Source of the DNA: Streptomyces indicus
GTDB taxonomy: Bacteria > Actinomycetota > Actinomycetes > Streptomycetales > Streptomycetaceae
DNA length: 64,000 bases
NCBI RefSeq assembly: GCF_900100315.1
Contig: NZ_FNFF01000006.1
Span: 1 to 64,000 of the forward strand
Direction of reading: 5' to 3'
The translations under genes and the position numbers were made by a program. The notes under the pieces were generated by a model. The model saw only the letters and a list, made by a program, of their open reading frames with translations. It was not told the origin of the DNA and did no database searches. How positions within the stretch are numbered: position 1 is the stretch's first letter; the number at the start of each line of letters is the position of its first letter. This document shows, piece by piece, positions 42,307-51,316 of this stretch.

Positions 42307-43905
42307 TCACCGGCGGAGCCATACCGCCGTGTCACCGGGCAGCCGTCCGTCGCCGTCCAACGGGCCGCTGGCGAGCAGGAGTTCCTCGTGCGGCGGCAGG
42401 TCGACCGGGGTGGCGGCGAGATTCACCACGCACACCAGTCCGTCCGTGCGCGCGAAGGCGAGGACACCGTTGTCGGCCGGCAGCCAGGTCATCGGGCCGT
42501 CGCCGAAACCCGGGATCTCCCGGCGGAGCTTCAGGGCCGTGCGGTAGAGGCTGAGCATCGAGTCCGGGTCCGCGCTCTGCCGGTCCACCGCGTACGAGGG
42601 CCAGTACGCGGGCTGCGGCAGCCACGGTTCGCCGCCGAACCCGGCGTGCTCCTCGGCGGCCGACCACGGCAGCGGGACGCGGCAGCCGTCGCGGCCGGGG
42701 TCCGTGCCGCCGGAGCGGAAGTGCATGGGGTCCTGGATGCGGTCGAGCGGGATGTCGGCCTCCGGCAGGCCCAACTCCTCGCCCTGGTACAGGTATACGG
42801 AGCCGGGGAGCGCGAGCGTGAGCAGGGCGGCCGCGCGGGCGCGGCGGGTGCCGAGCTCCAGATCGGTGGGGGTGCCGAAGGCCTTCGTGGCGAACTCGAA
42901 GGCGGTGTCCTCGCGGCCGTACCGGGTGACGGTGCGGGTGACGTCGTGGTTGCAGAGCACCCACGTGGCCGGGGCCCGCACGGGGGCGTGCTCGGCGAGG
43001 GTGTCGTCGATGGTGCGGCGCAGCCGCTCCGCGTCCCAGGGGCAGGCGAGGAAGTTGAAGTTGAAGGCGGTGTGCAGCTCGTCGGGGCGCAGGTAGCGGG
43101 CGAAGCGCTCGGAGTCGGGCAGCCACACCTCGCCGACGAAGATGCCGTCGTACTCGTCGGCTATCGCCCGCCAGGAGCGGTAGATGTCGTGGATCTCGTC
43201 CTGGTCGATATACGGGTGCGGGTCCACGCCCTCGGTGAAGTCGGGCAGATCCGGGTGCTTGGTGAGCAGCGCCGCCGAGTCGATACGGACCCCGGCCACG
43301 CCGCGCTCGAACCAGAAGCGGAGCACGTCCTCGTGTTCGCGGCGCACCTCCGGGTGCGACCAGTTGAGGTCGGGCTGCTCGGGGGCGAACAGGTGCAGGT
43401 ACCACTCGCCGTCCGGGACCCGGGTCCAGGTGTCGCCGGCGAACTGGGACGGCCAGGTGTTCGGCGGGAGTTCGCCGTGCTCGCCGCGGCCGGGCCGGAA
43501 GTGGAACCGCTCCCGCTCGGCGCTGCCCGGGCCGGCCGCGAGCGCGGCCTGGAACCAGGCGTGCTGGTCGGAGACATGGTTGGGGACGATGTCGACGATC
43601 ACGCGGATGCCGAACTCGCCTGCTTCGGCGATGAGTTTCTCGGCCTCTTCGAGGGTGCCGAAGGCGGGGTCGATGGTGCGGTAGTCGGCCACGTCGTAGC
43701 CGCCGTCGACCAGCGGGGAGAGGTACCAGGGCGTGAACCACACGGCGTCCACGCCGAGTTCGGCGAGGTACGGCAGGTTCGCGCGGACGCCCGCGAGGTC
43801 CCCCGTGCCGTCTCCGTCGCCGTCCGCGAAGCTGCGTGGATAGACCTGGTAGATGACGGCGTCTCGCCACCATGTGTCGGTTCGGGAGGAGGGCACGGCT
43901 GCCAC
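42307..43905 (-). CDS. aglA: GH13 alpha-glucosidase
   Basis: 532 residues from GTG 43905 (AAAGGA upstream). GH13 family regions: DIVPNHVSD (I), GVRIDSAALL with nucleophile Asp (II), FVGEVWL with acid/base Glu (III), LCNHDVTR (IV). WWRDAVIYQVYPRSFADGDGDGTGDLAG is the standard opening of intracellular alpha-glucosidases of the oligo-1,6-glucosidase/maltase group. No signal peptide. It would hydrolyse maltose or maltodextrins delivered by the upstream ABC importer. The 160-base gap after malG carries a large inverted repeat that may lower readthrough. Confidence 0.93.
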   Translation of the reverse strand: MAAVPSSRTDTWWRDAVIYQVYPRSFADGDGDGTGDLAGVRANLPYLAELGVDAVWFTPWYLSPLVDGGYDVADYRTIDPAFGTLEEAEKLIAEAGEFGIRVIVDIVPNHVSDQHAWFQAALAAGPGSAERERFHFRPGRGEHGELPPNTWPSQFAGDTWTRVPDGEWYLHLFAPEQPDLNWSHPEVRREHEDVLRFWFERGVAGVRIDSAALLTKHPDLPDFTEGVDPHPYIDQDEIHDIYRSWRAIADEYDGIFVGEVWLPDSERFARYLRPDELHTAFNFNFLACPWDAERLRRTIDDTLAEHAPVRAPATWVLCNHDVTRTVTRYGREDTAFEFATKAFGTPTDLELGTRRARAAALLTLALPGSVYLYQGEELGLPEADIPLDRIQDPMHFRSGGTDPGRDGCRVPLPWSAAEEHAGFGGEPWLPQPAYWPSYAVDRQSADPDSMLSLYRTALKLRREIPGFGDGPMTWLPADNGVLAFARTDGLVCVVNLAATPVDLPPHEELLLASGPLDGDGRLPGDTAVWLRR

Positions 43906-43932
43906 GTGACGGTCCTTTCGGGCAGGTGGGTG

Positions 43933-43982
43933 CTCCGCCGCCGGTCAGAGCGGGGGCATGGATGTACTGACCGGCGGCGGAG
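43933..43982. promoter_or_regulatory. large inverted repeat between malG and alpha-glucosidase gene
   Basis: CTCCGCCGCCGGTCAG (43933-43948) and its perfect reverse complement (43967-43982) flank 18 bases. Within the leftward operon it would form a 16-bp hairpin in the mRNA, which could attenuate the downstream gene or protect the upstream mRNA end. No T-run follows on the leftward strand. Confidence 0.7.
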
Positions 43983-44065
43983 AGCCTTTTCATGGGTGGG
44001 GCGAAAGGGAGGTGACGAAAAGGGAGCGAAGAAACGGAGGTGACGAGAGAGGTGAGGGGTGCGGA

Positions 44066-45064
44066 TCAGCCCTTGAGGCTGCCGGCGGTGAGGCCCGCCA
44101 TGATGCTTCGCTGGAAGAAGAAGAACACGATGATCATCGGGATGCTCGCGATCACCAGTCCGGCCATGACCTGGTTCTGCGGGACGGCGCCCGCGGTCTG
44201 GGACAGGCCCACGCTGATCGTCATCTTCTCGCTGTCGGGCAGGACGAGGAGCGGCCAGAGGAAGTCCTTGAAGACCATCACGATGGTGAAGATGGAGACC
44301 ACACCGAGGATGGGCCGCGAGATCGGCAGGATGATCGAGACCAGCACCCGCCAGGGCGGCACTCCGTCGATCTCGGCCGCTTCGAGGATCTCGTCGGGGA
44401 TCGAGTCGAAGAACCGTTTGAGCAGGAAGATGTTGAAGCCGTTGGCGGCCACCGGGAACCAGATCGCCCAGGGCGAGTTGAGCAGGTGCCAGCCGAAGAT
44501 CGGTACGTCGGTGGCGGTGATGTAGGCCGGGATCATCACGACGATCGGCGGGATCATGAGCGTGGCCAGCATCGCTCCGAGGATCACGTTCCCGAACAGC
44601 GGGCGGAGCTTGGACAGGGCGTACGCGGCCGTGACATCGACGGCGAGCGCGAACAGCCAGGCGCCGATCGCGTAGAACAGGGTGTTCTTCAGGAGCGTGC
44701 CGATGTCGAAGAGCTCCCAGGCGTCCGTGAACACGGAGAAGTCCGGGTTCTCCGGCCACAGCGTCGGCGGGACCTGGGCGATCTCGTCGCTCGACTTCAT
44801 GGCGCTGGTGGCCATCCAGTACAGCGGGAAGAGGAACACCAGGGTGAAGACGGTGAGGACGCCGGCGAGCACGGCCCAGTAGATCCGGGTCCCCCAGCGC
44901 GACTTGAGCTCCAGGGGTGAGACGACGGTGCGCGTGTGGCCGTCGGCCCAGGCGGCGCGGCGCCGCTTCCTCCTGCGGTGCGCCGGCGGGGGCGTCACCT
45001 TGCGGGTCTGTTCCACCGCGTCGGGCCGTTCTGTCGTGCGGACGGTGTGCGCTGTTTCGGCCAT
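44066..45064 (-). CDS. malG: maltose-type ABC importer permease MalG
   Basis: 332 residues, six membrane helices after an Arg-rich N-terminal tail. The EAA loop EAAEIDGVPPWRVLVSIILPISRPILG contacts the ATPase. It ends RSIMAGLTAGSLKG, typical of MalG-type CUT1 permeases. It starts 6 bases after the malF stop. No ATPase gene is in the operon; streptomycete CUT1 importers share a distant ATPase such as MsiK. The frameshifted ABC ATPase 16 kb away is unlikely to be its dedicated partner. Confidence 0.93.
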   Translation of the reverse strand: MAETAHTVRTTERPDAVEQTRKVTPPPAHRRRKRRRAAWADGHTRTVVSPLELKSRWGTRIYWAVLAGVLTVFTLVFLFPLYWMATSAMKSSDEIAQVPPTLWPENPDFSVFTDAWELFDIGTLLKNTLFYAIGAWLFALAVDVTAAYALSKLRPLFGNVILGAMLATLMIPPIVVMIPAYITATDVPIFGWHLLNSPWAIWFPVAANGFNIFLLKRFFDSIPDEILEAAEIDGVPPWRVLVSIILPISRPILGVVSIFTIVMVFKDFLWPLLVLPDSEKMTISVGLSQTAGAVPQNQVMAGLVIASIPMIIVFFFFQRSIMAGLTAGSLKG

Positions 45065-45070
45065 CAGGTG

Positions 45071-46006
45071 CTACCTCTTCTCGTCGCGGGTCAGCCGGAG
45101 CTGTACCGCGGCGACCACCAGGAGAACGATCATGAGCATCACGCCGAGTGCGCTGCCGGCGCCGTAGTTGCCGCCGAACCGGAAGGCGTACTGGTACATC
45201 AGGTAGGCGACGGTGACCGTCGCGTTCTCCGGACCGCCCTCGGTGAGCATGTACGGCTCGATGAACACCTGCATCGTGGCGACGATCTGGAGCATCAGCA
45301 TGAGCAGCAGGATCAGCCGGGTCTGCGGGATGGTGACGTTCCAGATCCGCTTGAAGATGCCGGCGCCGTCGAGTTCGGCGGCCTCGTAGAGCTCACCGGG
45401 GATGTTCTGGAGCGCGGCGAGGTAGATGAGGACGCCGGCGCCCATGTTCATCCAGGTGGAGACGATCACCAGTGAGATCAGCGCCGTGTCCGTGGAGTCG
45501 AGCCACTGGAGCGTCGGCAGGCCCACGCCGTCGAGGACCGCGTTGAACAGGCCGGGGCCGGGATCGTAGAACCACTTGAAGAGCAGCACCGAGACGATCG
45601 GCGGCAGCATCACCGGCAGATAGACCACGAAGCGCAGATACGCGCGGGCGTGGCGCAGTTCGTTCAGGACGATGGCCACGGTGAACGGGATCAGATATCC
45701 GCACAGCAGGGCGAGCCCGCTGAAGACGAACGTGTTCTTCCAGGCCTGTCCGAACGCCGGGTCCTCCACGACCGTACGGAAGTTGTCCAGGCCCACCCAC
45801 TTGGGTTCGTCGACCAGATTGGTCTCCTGGAAGCTCATGATGATCTGGCGGATCATCGGCCACCAGGCGAACAGGGCGAAGCAGAACAGGGCCGCACACA
45901 GGAATCCGTACGCGGTCAGGTTGGTGCGGACGGTCCGCTTCTTGCGTGTGGGTGGCCTGCGCCGCGGCCGCGCGGGCCGCTTCGCCGGCATGGTGAGTGT
46001 GTCCAA
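45071..46006 (-). CDS. malF: maltose-type ABC importer permease MalF
   Basis: 311 residues from TTG 46006, chosen because GGGAG lies about eight bases upstream; ATG 45991 is the alternative. Six membrane helices follow an Arg/Lys-rich N-terminus. The EAA loop is EAAELDGAGIFKRIWNVTIPQTRLIL. It forms the membrane channel with MalG. The gap to malE (68 bases) contains no convincing terminator. Confidence 0.93.
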   Translation of the reverse strand: MDTLTMPAKRPARPRRRPPTRKKRTVRTNLTAYGFLCAALFCFALFAWWPMIRQIIMSFQETNLVDEPKWVGLDNFRTVVEDPAFGQAWKNTFVFSGLALLCGYLIPFTVAIVLNELRHARAYLRFVVYLPVMLPPIVSVLLFKWFYDPGPGLFNAVLDGVGLPTLQWLDSTDTALISLVIVSTWMNMGAGVLIYLAALQNIPGELYEAAELDGAGIFKRIWNVTIPQTRLILLLMLMLQIVATMQVFIEPYMLTEGGPENATVTVAYLMYQYAFRFGGNYGAGSALGVMLMIVLLVVAAVQLRLTRDEKR

Positions 46007-46074
46007 GGTGATCTCCCGTTCGGTTCCCGCGGTACGGGGTGCCGCCCGCTCGGCGGCACCCCTGAACCTGGGCG

Positions 46075-47406
46075 TCAGCTCTTCGCCAGAATCGCGTTCG
46101 CCTTGGACTCGGCGTCGGCGAGCAGCTTGTCGATGTCGGCGTTCTCGCGGGTCAGGACCGCGGACATGGCCACGTCGAGCACCGCGTAGATCTCCTGCGC
46201 CTTCTCCGGCTCCAGCTTGAACTCGACGCTCTTCGAGCCTTCGACGTAGGGCTGGTAGTACTCGACCGGCAGCACGGCGTTCGCCTTGCGGTCCTCAGCG
46301 ATCTTCTGGCCGGTCGGGGAGTCACCCATGTAGTCGTTGTTGGGGACGCCGACGGCCTCACCGTTGGCCTTGCCGCGCGCGTAGTCGTGCCGGCCCTTGC
46401 CCGGGGTGTTGAACTGGAAGTCGATCCACTGCAGGCCCGCCTTGGTCTCGGCGGCGCTCGCCTCGGGGTTGATCATGTAGGCCTCGCCACCGGTCAGCGA
46501 GGCCTTGCCCTCGGGGATGGCGGCGATGCCGTAGTCGTCCTTCTTGCCCTGGAACTTCTGCACCACGTCGGTGACGACGTCCGGGGCGCCGAGCATCATG
46601 CCCGTCTTGCCGGCCGCCATCTGCTGCATGAGCGACTCCCAGCCGATGTTCAGCTTGGAACCGGTGGACTTGTCCTCGAACCGCATGTCGTGCAGGGTCT
46701 GCAGGACCGCCTTGCCCTCGGGGCTGTTGAAGGCGGCCTTGCCGTCCACGACCATCTCGCCGCCGCGGCTGAAGATCGCCTGCGCGAAGTGCCAGCCGCC
46801 GGTACCGCCGCCGCCGTACTCGCCGAATCCCACGTACCCGTCGCCGAGGCCGGCGATCTTCTTCGCGGCGGCGCGCACCTCGTCCCAGGTCTTCGGCGGC
46901 GCGTCGGGGTCGAGGCCGGCCTTCTCGAACACGGCGCGGTTGTAGACGAGGCCGACGCTGTAGCTGACGTTGGGGACGCCGTAGACCTTGCCGTCCTTGG
47001 TGAGCATGTCCCGGACGTCCTGCTTGATGTCGCCGAAGTTCTTCACGAGGCCGGTCGACGCGGTGATGTCCTTCGCCTGTCCCTTGGCTATGACATCGGC
47101 GTAGTTGGTGACCGGCACCATGAACACCGTCTCCATCTGGCCGCCGGCCAGCTTCGCGGCGAAGGTCTTCGGGTCGAAGCAGGGCTGCTGGTCGGTGCTC
47201 TTGACCTTCACACCCGGGTGGGCCTTCTCGAACGCGGCGACGTCGGCGTTCCACGCCTCGCGCTGCTTGGCCGCGGTCTTCGCCGGCTGGCACGCCACGG
47301 TGATCGTGACGTCGCCTCCCGCATCGGAGTCCTTGTCGCCACCACAGGCGGCGGTGGTCATGACGAGACCTGCGGTCAGAAAGATCGCAAGATTACGGGG
47401 CTTCAT
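46075..47406 (-). CDS. malE: maltose-type ABC importer substrate-binding lipoprotein MalE
   Basis: 443 residues from ATG 47406 (GAGGAG upstream). Lipoprotein signal with a TTAAC lipobox near residue 24, then the family-1 extracellular solute-binding fold. It captures maltose or maltodextrin at the cell surface for MalFG; the exact sugar is inferred from the linked alpha-glucosidase and LacI repressor. One predicted operator copy (47384-47397) lies inside the first codons. It leads the leftward malEFG-alpha-glucosidase operon. Confidence 0.93.
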   Translation of the reverse strand: MKPRNLAIFLTAGLVMTTAACGGDKDSDAGGDVTITVACQPAKTAAKQREAWNADVAAFEKAHPGVKVKSTDQQPCFDPKTFAAKLAGGQMETVFMVPVTNYADVIAKGQAKDITASTGLVKNFGDIKQDVRDMLTKDGKVYGVPNVSYSVGLVYNRAVFEKAGLDPDAPPKTWDEVRAAAKKIAGLGDGYVGFGEYGGGGTGGWHFAQAIFSRGGEMVVDGKAAFNSPEGKAVLQTLHDMRFEDKSTGSKLNIGWESLMQQMAAGKTGMMLGAPDVVTDVVQKFQGKKDDYGIAAIPEGKASLTGGEAYMINPEASAAETKAGLQWIDFQFNTPGKGRHDYARGKANGEAVGVPNNDYMGDSPTGQKIAEDRKANAVLPVEYYQPYVEGSKSVEFKLEPEKAQEIYAVLDVAMSAVLTRENADIDKLLADAESKANAILAKS

Positions 47407-47896
47407 TACGGCTCCTCTGGGGGTGACGCCAAGCACTGCCCTGATCGGAGCGTCACCATAGGACGGCAGCCAGAGCTGCGCAATATTTCGATCCAGAATT
47501 GCAAGATTACGACTGCGTCACGAGCGCAGCGCTGTGACGCAGCGTCAGGCGCTGCGTTCGGCAGGCTTTCAGACACTTGAGGCCCGTTTCAGGCCAGCAG
47601 ATCCACCCCATCGGGCAATTTTCCCATCGACAGGCGTCGACTCATTGCTCGGGCCGCCGCGTTCGTTGCAACCCGACTTCGGCTGGCCGTAACGGGGAGT
47701 AGACCCATGACCTACGGGAGATTGCGGGCATATCGCACCCACTCTCGACTGTGATCCAACCTTTCGTAGCGCTGTCGAATATTTGCAATCCCTCGCACAC
47801 ATCTTGTGCTCACCTGGTCGCGATGCTTGAGTGTGCGGCCGTAGGCGCCCGGGCCCGCCGCTCCCCCCATCCCCCATCAGGAAGGCGCACCCGCAG
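47407..47896. promoter_or_regulatory. divergent control region, malE / GH87 glucanase
   Basis: 490 bases. Near malE: GCAAGATTACG at 47501-47511, GCGCAATATTTCGA around 47478-47491, and the 13-bp palindrome TGACGCAGCGTCA (47535-47547). Near the glucanase: CGAATATTTGCAA (47776-47788), nearly the reverse complement of the GCAATATTTCG word. The AT-rich words on both sides suggest one LacI-type protein controls both transcripts. No open frame here looks coding. Confidence 0.6.
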
Positions 47897-50800
47897 ATGT
47901 CCAGACGTGTCATGCACACGCCTTCGACCAGGTCGAACGCAACGAGAGCAAGTCGAACCTCCAGGCGGCTGCTGGCCGCCTGCCTCGGTGCCGGGCTGCT
48001 TGCCACGGCACTCGTCCCCGCCACGGCGGCGGCAGCCTCCGCGCCGCGGACCGCCGGCGCCGCTTCCGCGAAGGCGGCGGCAAAGGCGGCAGCCGCCGAG
48101 AACCTCGCCCAGGGCAAGCCCATCGAGGCCTCGTCCTCGACGCAGCACTACTTCGCCCCCAACGCCAACGACGGCTCCACCAGCACCTACTGGGAGGCCG
48201 CCGGCAACCCCTCGACCCTGACCGTGAAGCTGGGCGCGGACGCCGAGCTCTCCTCGGTGGTCCTCAAGCTCAACCCCGACCCGGCCTGGTCCAAGCGCAC
48301 CCAGCGCATCGAGGTGCTCGGCCGGACCGAGAGCGGCCAGAGCTTCAGCACGATCAAGGCGGCGGCCGACTACGAGTTCGACCCGGCCGGCAACCAGAAC
48401 ACGGTGAGCATCCCGGTCTCCGGGCGCTACGCCGACGTCCAGCTGAAGATCACCGCCAACTCCTCCGGCTACGCGGGCCAGGTCGCCGAGTTCCAGGTCC
48501 TCGGCGAGCCCGCGCCCAACCCCGACCTCACGGTCTCGGGCCTGACCTGGACCCCGTCCTCGCCCAGCGAAAGCGACACGATCACGGCGAAGGCGACGGT
48601 GCGCAACGCGGGCAACGCGGCCTCCGCGGCGACCGCGGCCGAGGTGAGCCTCGGCGGCACGGTGGCCGGCAGCGCCCAGGTGCCCGCGCTCGGCGCCGGC
48701 GAGTCAGCCACCGTGGATGTCGCGCTCGGCAAGCGGGCGCAGGGCAGTTACACCGTCTCCGCGGTGGTCGACCCGAAGGACACCGTCACCGAGCAGGACG
48801 AGGAGAACAACAGCCTGACGGCCGAGGGCAAGCTGACCGTCGGGCAGACGCCGGGTCCGGACCTGGAGGTCACGGGGATCACCTCGAACCCGTCGAGCCC
48901 CGCGGTGGGCGCGAACGTCTCCTTCGCCGTCAAGGTGCACAACCGCGGCACCAGCGCGGTCAGCGCCGGCTCGGTGACCCGCCTGACCGTCGGCGACAAG
49001 ACCCTGAACGGCACGACGCCCGCCGTGGCCGCGGGTGCGACCGCAACCGTGGACATCAACGGCACCTGGACGGCGACCAGCGGCGGAGCGACCCTGACCG
49101 CCACCGCCGACGCCACGGGCACGGTCGCCGAGACCAACGAGGACAACAACGTCTTCGCGCGCTCCATCGTCGTCGGCCGCGGCGCCGCCCTGCCGTACGT
49201 GGAGTACGAGGCGGAGGACGCGCGGTACGAGGGCACGCTCCTGGAGGCGGACGCCGAGCGCACCTTCGGGCACACCAACTTCGCCACCGAGTCATCGGGG
49301 CGCAAGTCGGTGCGCCTCAACTCGACGGGCCAGTACGTGGAGTTCACCGCCACGAACGCGTCCAACTCGATCGTCGTACGCAACTCCATCCCGGACGCAC
49401 CGGGCGGCGGCGGCCAGCAGAAGACGCTGAGCCTGTACGCGGACGGGAAGTTCGTGCAGAAGGTGACGCTGTCCTCCAAGCACAGCTGGCTGTACGGGAA
49501 CACCGACCAGCCCGAGGGCCTGACCAACACCCCCGGCGGGGACGCACGGCGCCTCTTCGACGAGTCGCACGCGCTGCTCGCGCAGACCTACCCGGCGGGC
49601 ACCAAGTTCCGGCTCCAGCGCGACGCCGGTGACGACGCCGCGTACTACATCGTCGACCTGATCGACCTGGAGCAGGTCGCGCCGCCCGCCGAGAAGCCGG
49701 CCGAGTGCACCTCGATCACGGAGTACGGGGCGATCCCGAACGACGGCATCGACGACACCACCGCGCTCCAGAAGGCGGTGACCGCCGACCAGAACGGCGA
49801 CATCTCCTGCGTGTGGATCCCGGCGGGCCAGTGGCGCCAGGAGCAGAAGATCCTCACCGACGACCCGCAGAACCGCGGCCAGTTCAACCAGGTGGGCATC
49901 CGTGACGTGACGATCCGGGGTGCGGGCATGTGGCACTCCCAGCTCTACACGCTCACGCCCCCGCACCAGGCGGGCGGCATCAACCACCCGCACGAGGGCA
50001 ACTTCGGCTTCGACATCGACGACAACACCAAGATCTCGGACATCGCGATCTTCGGCTCCGGCCAGATCCGCGGCGGCGACGGCAACGCCGAGGGCGGAGT
50101 CGGCATCAACGGACGGCTCGGCAAGGGCACGAAGATCAGCAACGTCTGGATCGAGCACGCCAACGTCGGCGCCTGGGTGGGCCGCGACTACTCCAACATC
50201 CCGGAGCTGTGGAACCCGGGCGACGGCCTGGAGTTCAGCGGCATGCGCATCCGCAACACGTACGCGGACGGCATCAACTTCACCAACGGCACGCGGAACT
50301 CGACCGTCTACAACTCGTCCTTCCGCAACACCGGCGACGACGCGCTCGCGGTCTGGGCCAGCAAGTACGTCAAGGACACCTCGGTCGACATCGGGCACGA
50401 CAACGTGTTCCGCAACAACACAATCCAGCTCCCGTGGCGCGCCAACGGCATCGCGATCTACGGCGGTTACGGCAACAAGGTGGAGAACAATCTGGTCTAC
50501 GACACCATGAACTACCCGGGCATCATGCTCGCCACCGACCACGACCCGATCCCGTTCACGGGCCAGACCCTGATCGCGAACAACGGCCTGTACCGGACGG
50601 GCGGCGCGTTCTGGAACGAGGACCAGGAGTTCGGCGCGATCACGCTCTTCGCGCAGGGCCCGGACATCCCGGGGGTCACGATCCGCGACACGGACATCCA
50701 CGACTCGACGTACGACGGCATCCAGTTCAAGACGGGTGGCGGCGCGATGCCGGGCGTGAAGGTGCAGAACGTGACCATCACCAAGTCCAACAACGGCTCG

Positions 50801-50968
50801 GGGATCCTCGCGATGGGCGGGGCGCGCGGTGACGCGGAGCTCTGCAATGTGACGATCAGCGACTCGCGCGACGGGGACGTACTGGTCGAGCCCGGCTCGC
50901 AGTTCAAGATCACCTACTGCCCGGGGGCGTCGCCCACGGCACGGGTGGGACAGCAGCTCGCGGGCTGA
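47897..50968 (+). CDS. secreted GH87 alpha-1,3-glucanase (mutanase-like)
   Basis: 1023 residues from ATG 47897 (AGGAAGG upstream). An Arg-rich signal peptide (about 1-47) is followed by an F5/8-type discoidin-like module (about 70-185, ENLAQGKPIEASSS). Two CARDB modules follow (about 190-295 and 300-400, PDLTVSGLTWTPSSP and PDLEVTGITSNPSSP). A CBM35/6-like module opens YVEYEAEDARYEG, then comes a right-handed beta-helix catalytic domain. GH87 catalytic Asps are seen as Asp791 (TYADGINF) and Asp814-Asp815 (NTGDDALAVW). It should cut alpha-1,3-glucan or mycodextran outside the cell, feeding sugars to the adjacent mal importer. Confidence 0.92.
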   Translation: MSRRVMHTPSTRSNATRASRTSRRLLAACLGAGLLATALVPATAAAASAPRTAGAASAKAAAKAAAAENLAQGKPIEASSSTQHYFAPNANDGSTSTYWEAAGNPSTLTVKLGADAELSSVVLKLNPDPAWSKRTQRIEVLGRTESGQSFSTIKAAADYEFDPAGNQNTVSIPVSGRYADVQLKITANSSGYAGQVAEFQVLGEPAPNPDLTVSGLTWTPSSPSESDTITAKATVRNAGNAASAATAAEVSLGGTVAGSAQVPALGAGESATVDVALGKRAQGSYTVSAVVDPKDTVTEQDEENNSLTAEGKLTVGQTPGPDLEVTGITSNPSSPAVGANVSFAVKVHNRGTSAVSAGSVTRLTVGDKTLNGTTPAVAAGATATVDINGTWTATSGGATLTATADATGTVAETNEDNNVFARSIVVGRGAALPYVEYEAEDARYEGTLLEADAERTFGHTNFATESSGRKSVRLNSTGQYVEFTATNASNSIVVRNSIPDAPGGGGQQKTLSLYADGKFVQKVTLSSKHSWLYGNTDQPEGLTNTPGGDARRLFDESHALLAQTYPAGTKFRLQRDAGDDAAYYIVDLIDLEQVAPPAEKPAECTSITEYGAIPNDGIDDTTALQKAVTADQNGDISCVWIPAGQWRQEQKILTDDPQNRGQFNQVGIRDVTIRGAGMWHSQLYTLTPPHQAGGINHPHEGNFGFDIDDNTKISDIAIFGSGQIRGGDGNAEGGVGINGRLGKGTKISNVWIEHANVGAWVGRDYSNIPELWNPGDGLEFSGMRIRNTYADGINFTNGTRNSTVYNSSFRNTGDDALAVWASKYVKDTSVDIGHDNVFRNNTIQLPWRANGIAIYGGYGNKVENNLVYDTMNYPGIMLATDHDPIPFTGQTLIANNGLYRTGGAFWNEDQEFGAITLFAQGPDIPGVTIRDTDIHDSTYDGIQFKTGGGAMPGVKVQNVTITKSNNGSGILAMGGARGDAELCNVTISDSRDGDVLVEPGSQFKITYCPGASPTARVGQQLAG

Positions 50969-50987
50969 CCCGCCCGACCGCACGGAG

Positions 50988-51023
50988 GACCGCCCGGATC
51001 CGGCTCCCCGGATCCGGGCGGTC
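50988..51023 (+). terminator. glucanase gene terminator
   Basis: GACCGCCCGGATCCGG (50988-51003), loop CTCC, perfect complementary arm to 51023, then CCTTGCTGTCT. A 16-bp stem 19 bases after the stop. Confidence 0.9.
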
Positions 51024-51025
51024 CC

Positions 51026-51079
51026 TTGCTGTCTCGCGGTCCTTTGCTGCCTCTCGATCCTCTGCTGTCTCGCGGTCCT
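51026..51079. repeat. three 18-bp imperfect tandem repeats
   Basis: Units TTGCTGTCTCGCGGTCCT (51026), TTGCTGCCTCTCGATCCT (51044), CTGCTGTCTCGCGGTCCT (51062). They fill the gap between the glucanase terminator and the next promoter. Confidence 0.9.
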
Positions 51080-51091
51080 AGGCTAGGTGCA
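51079..51091 (+). promoter_or_regulatory. leaderless promoter -10 of zinc-ribbon gene
   Basis: TAGGCT (51079-51084) lies six bases before ATG 51091, the spacing for transcription starting at the ATG. No ribosome site is present, consistent with a leaderless mRNA. Confidence 0.5.
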
Positions 51092-51285
51092 TGTCCGACG
51101 ACGACACCTTCTGCGCATCCGGTACGCCGGCTGCGGCACCCGACACCGACAAGGCCTCCGGACCGCCGTACGCGGAGTGCGTGCTGTGCCGTGAGCCGAC
51201 GGAGTACCCGGAGTCCACCAAGGGCAGCACGCTGTGTCCCGTGTGCGAGTGGCGGGAGGCGGAGCGGGCCGCCTGCTCCGGCTGA
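51091..51285 (+). CDS. small zinc-ribbon-like protein
   Basis: 64 residues. Two pairs, CVLC and CPVC, about 16 residues apart, suggest one zinc-binding ribbon; the N-terminal 25 residues are acidic and probably disordered. Short proteins of this pattern are conserved in Streptomyces with no known function. It is convergent with the AIM24 gene (32-base gap). Confidence 0.75.
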   Translation: MSDDDTFCASGTPAAAPDTDKASGPPYAECVLCREPTEYPESTKGSTLCPVCEWREAERAACSG

Positions 51286-51316
51286 CCACCGGCCTGCGGA
51301 CGCGGTCGGCTCAGGC

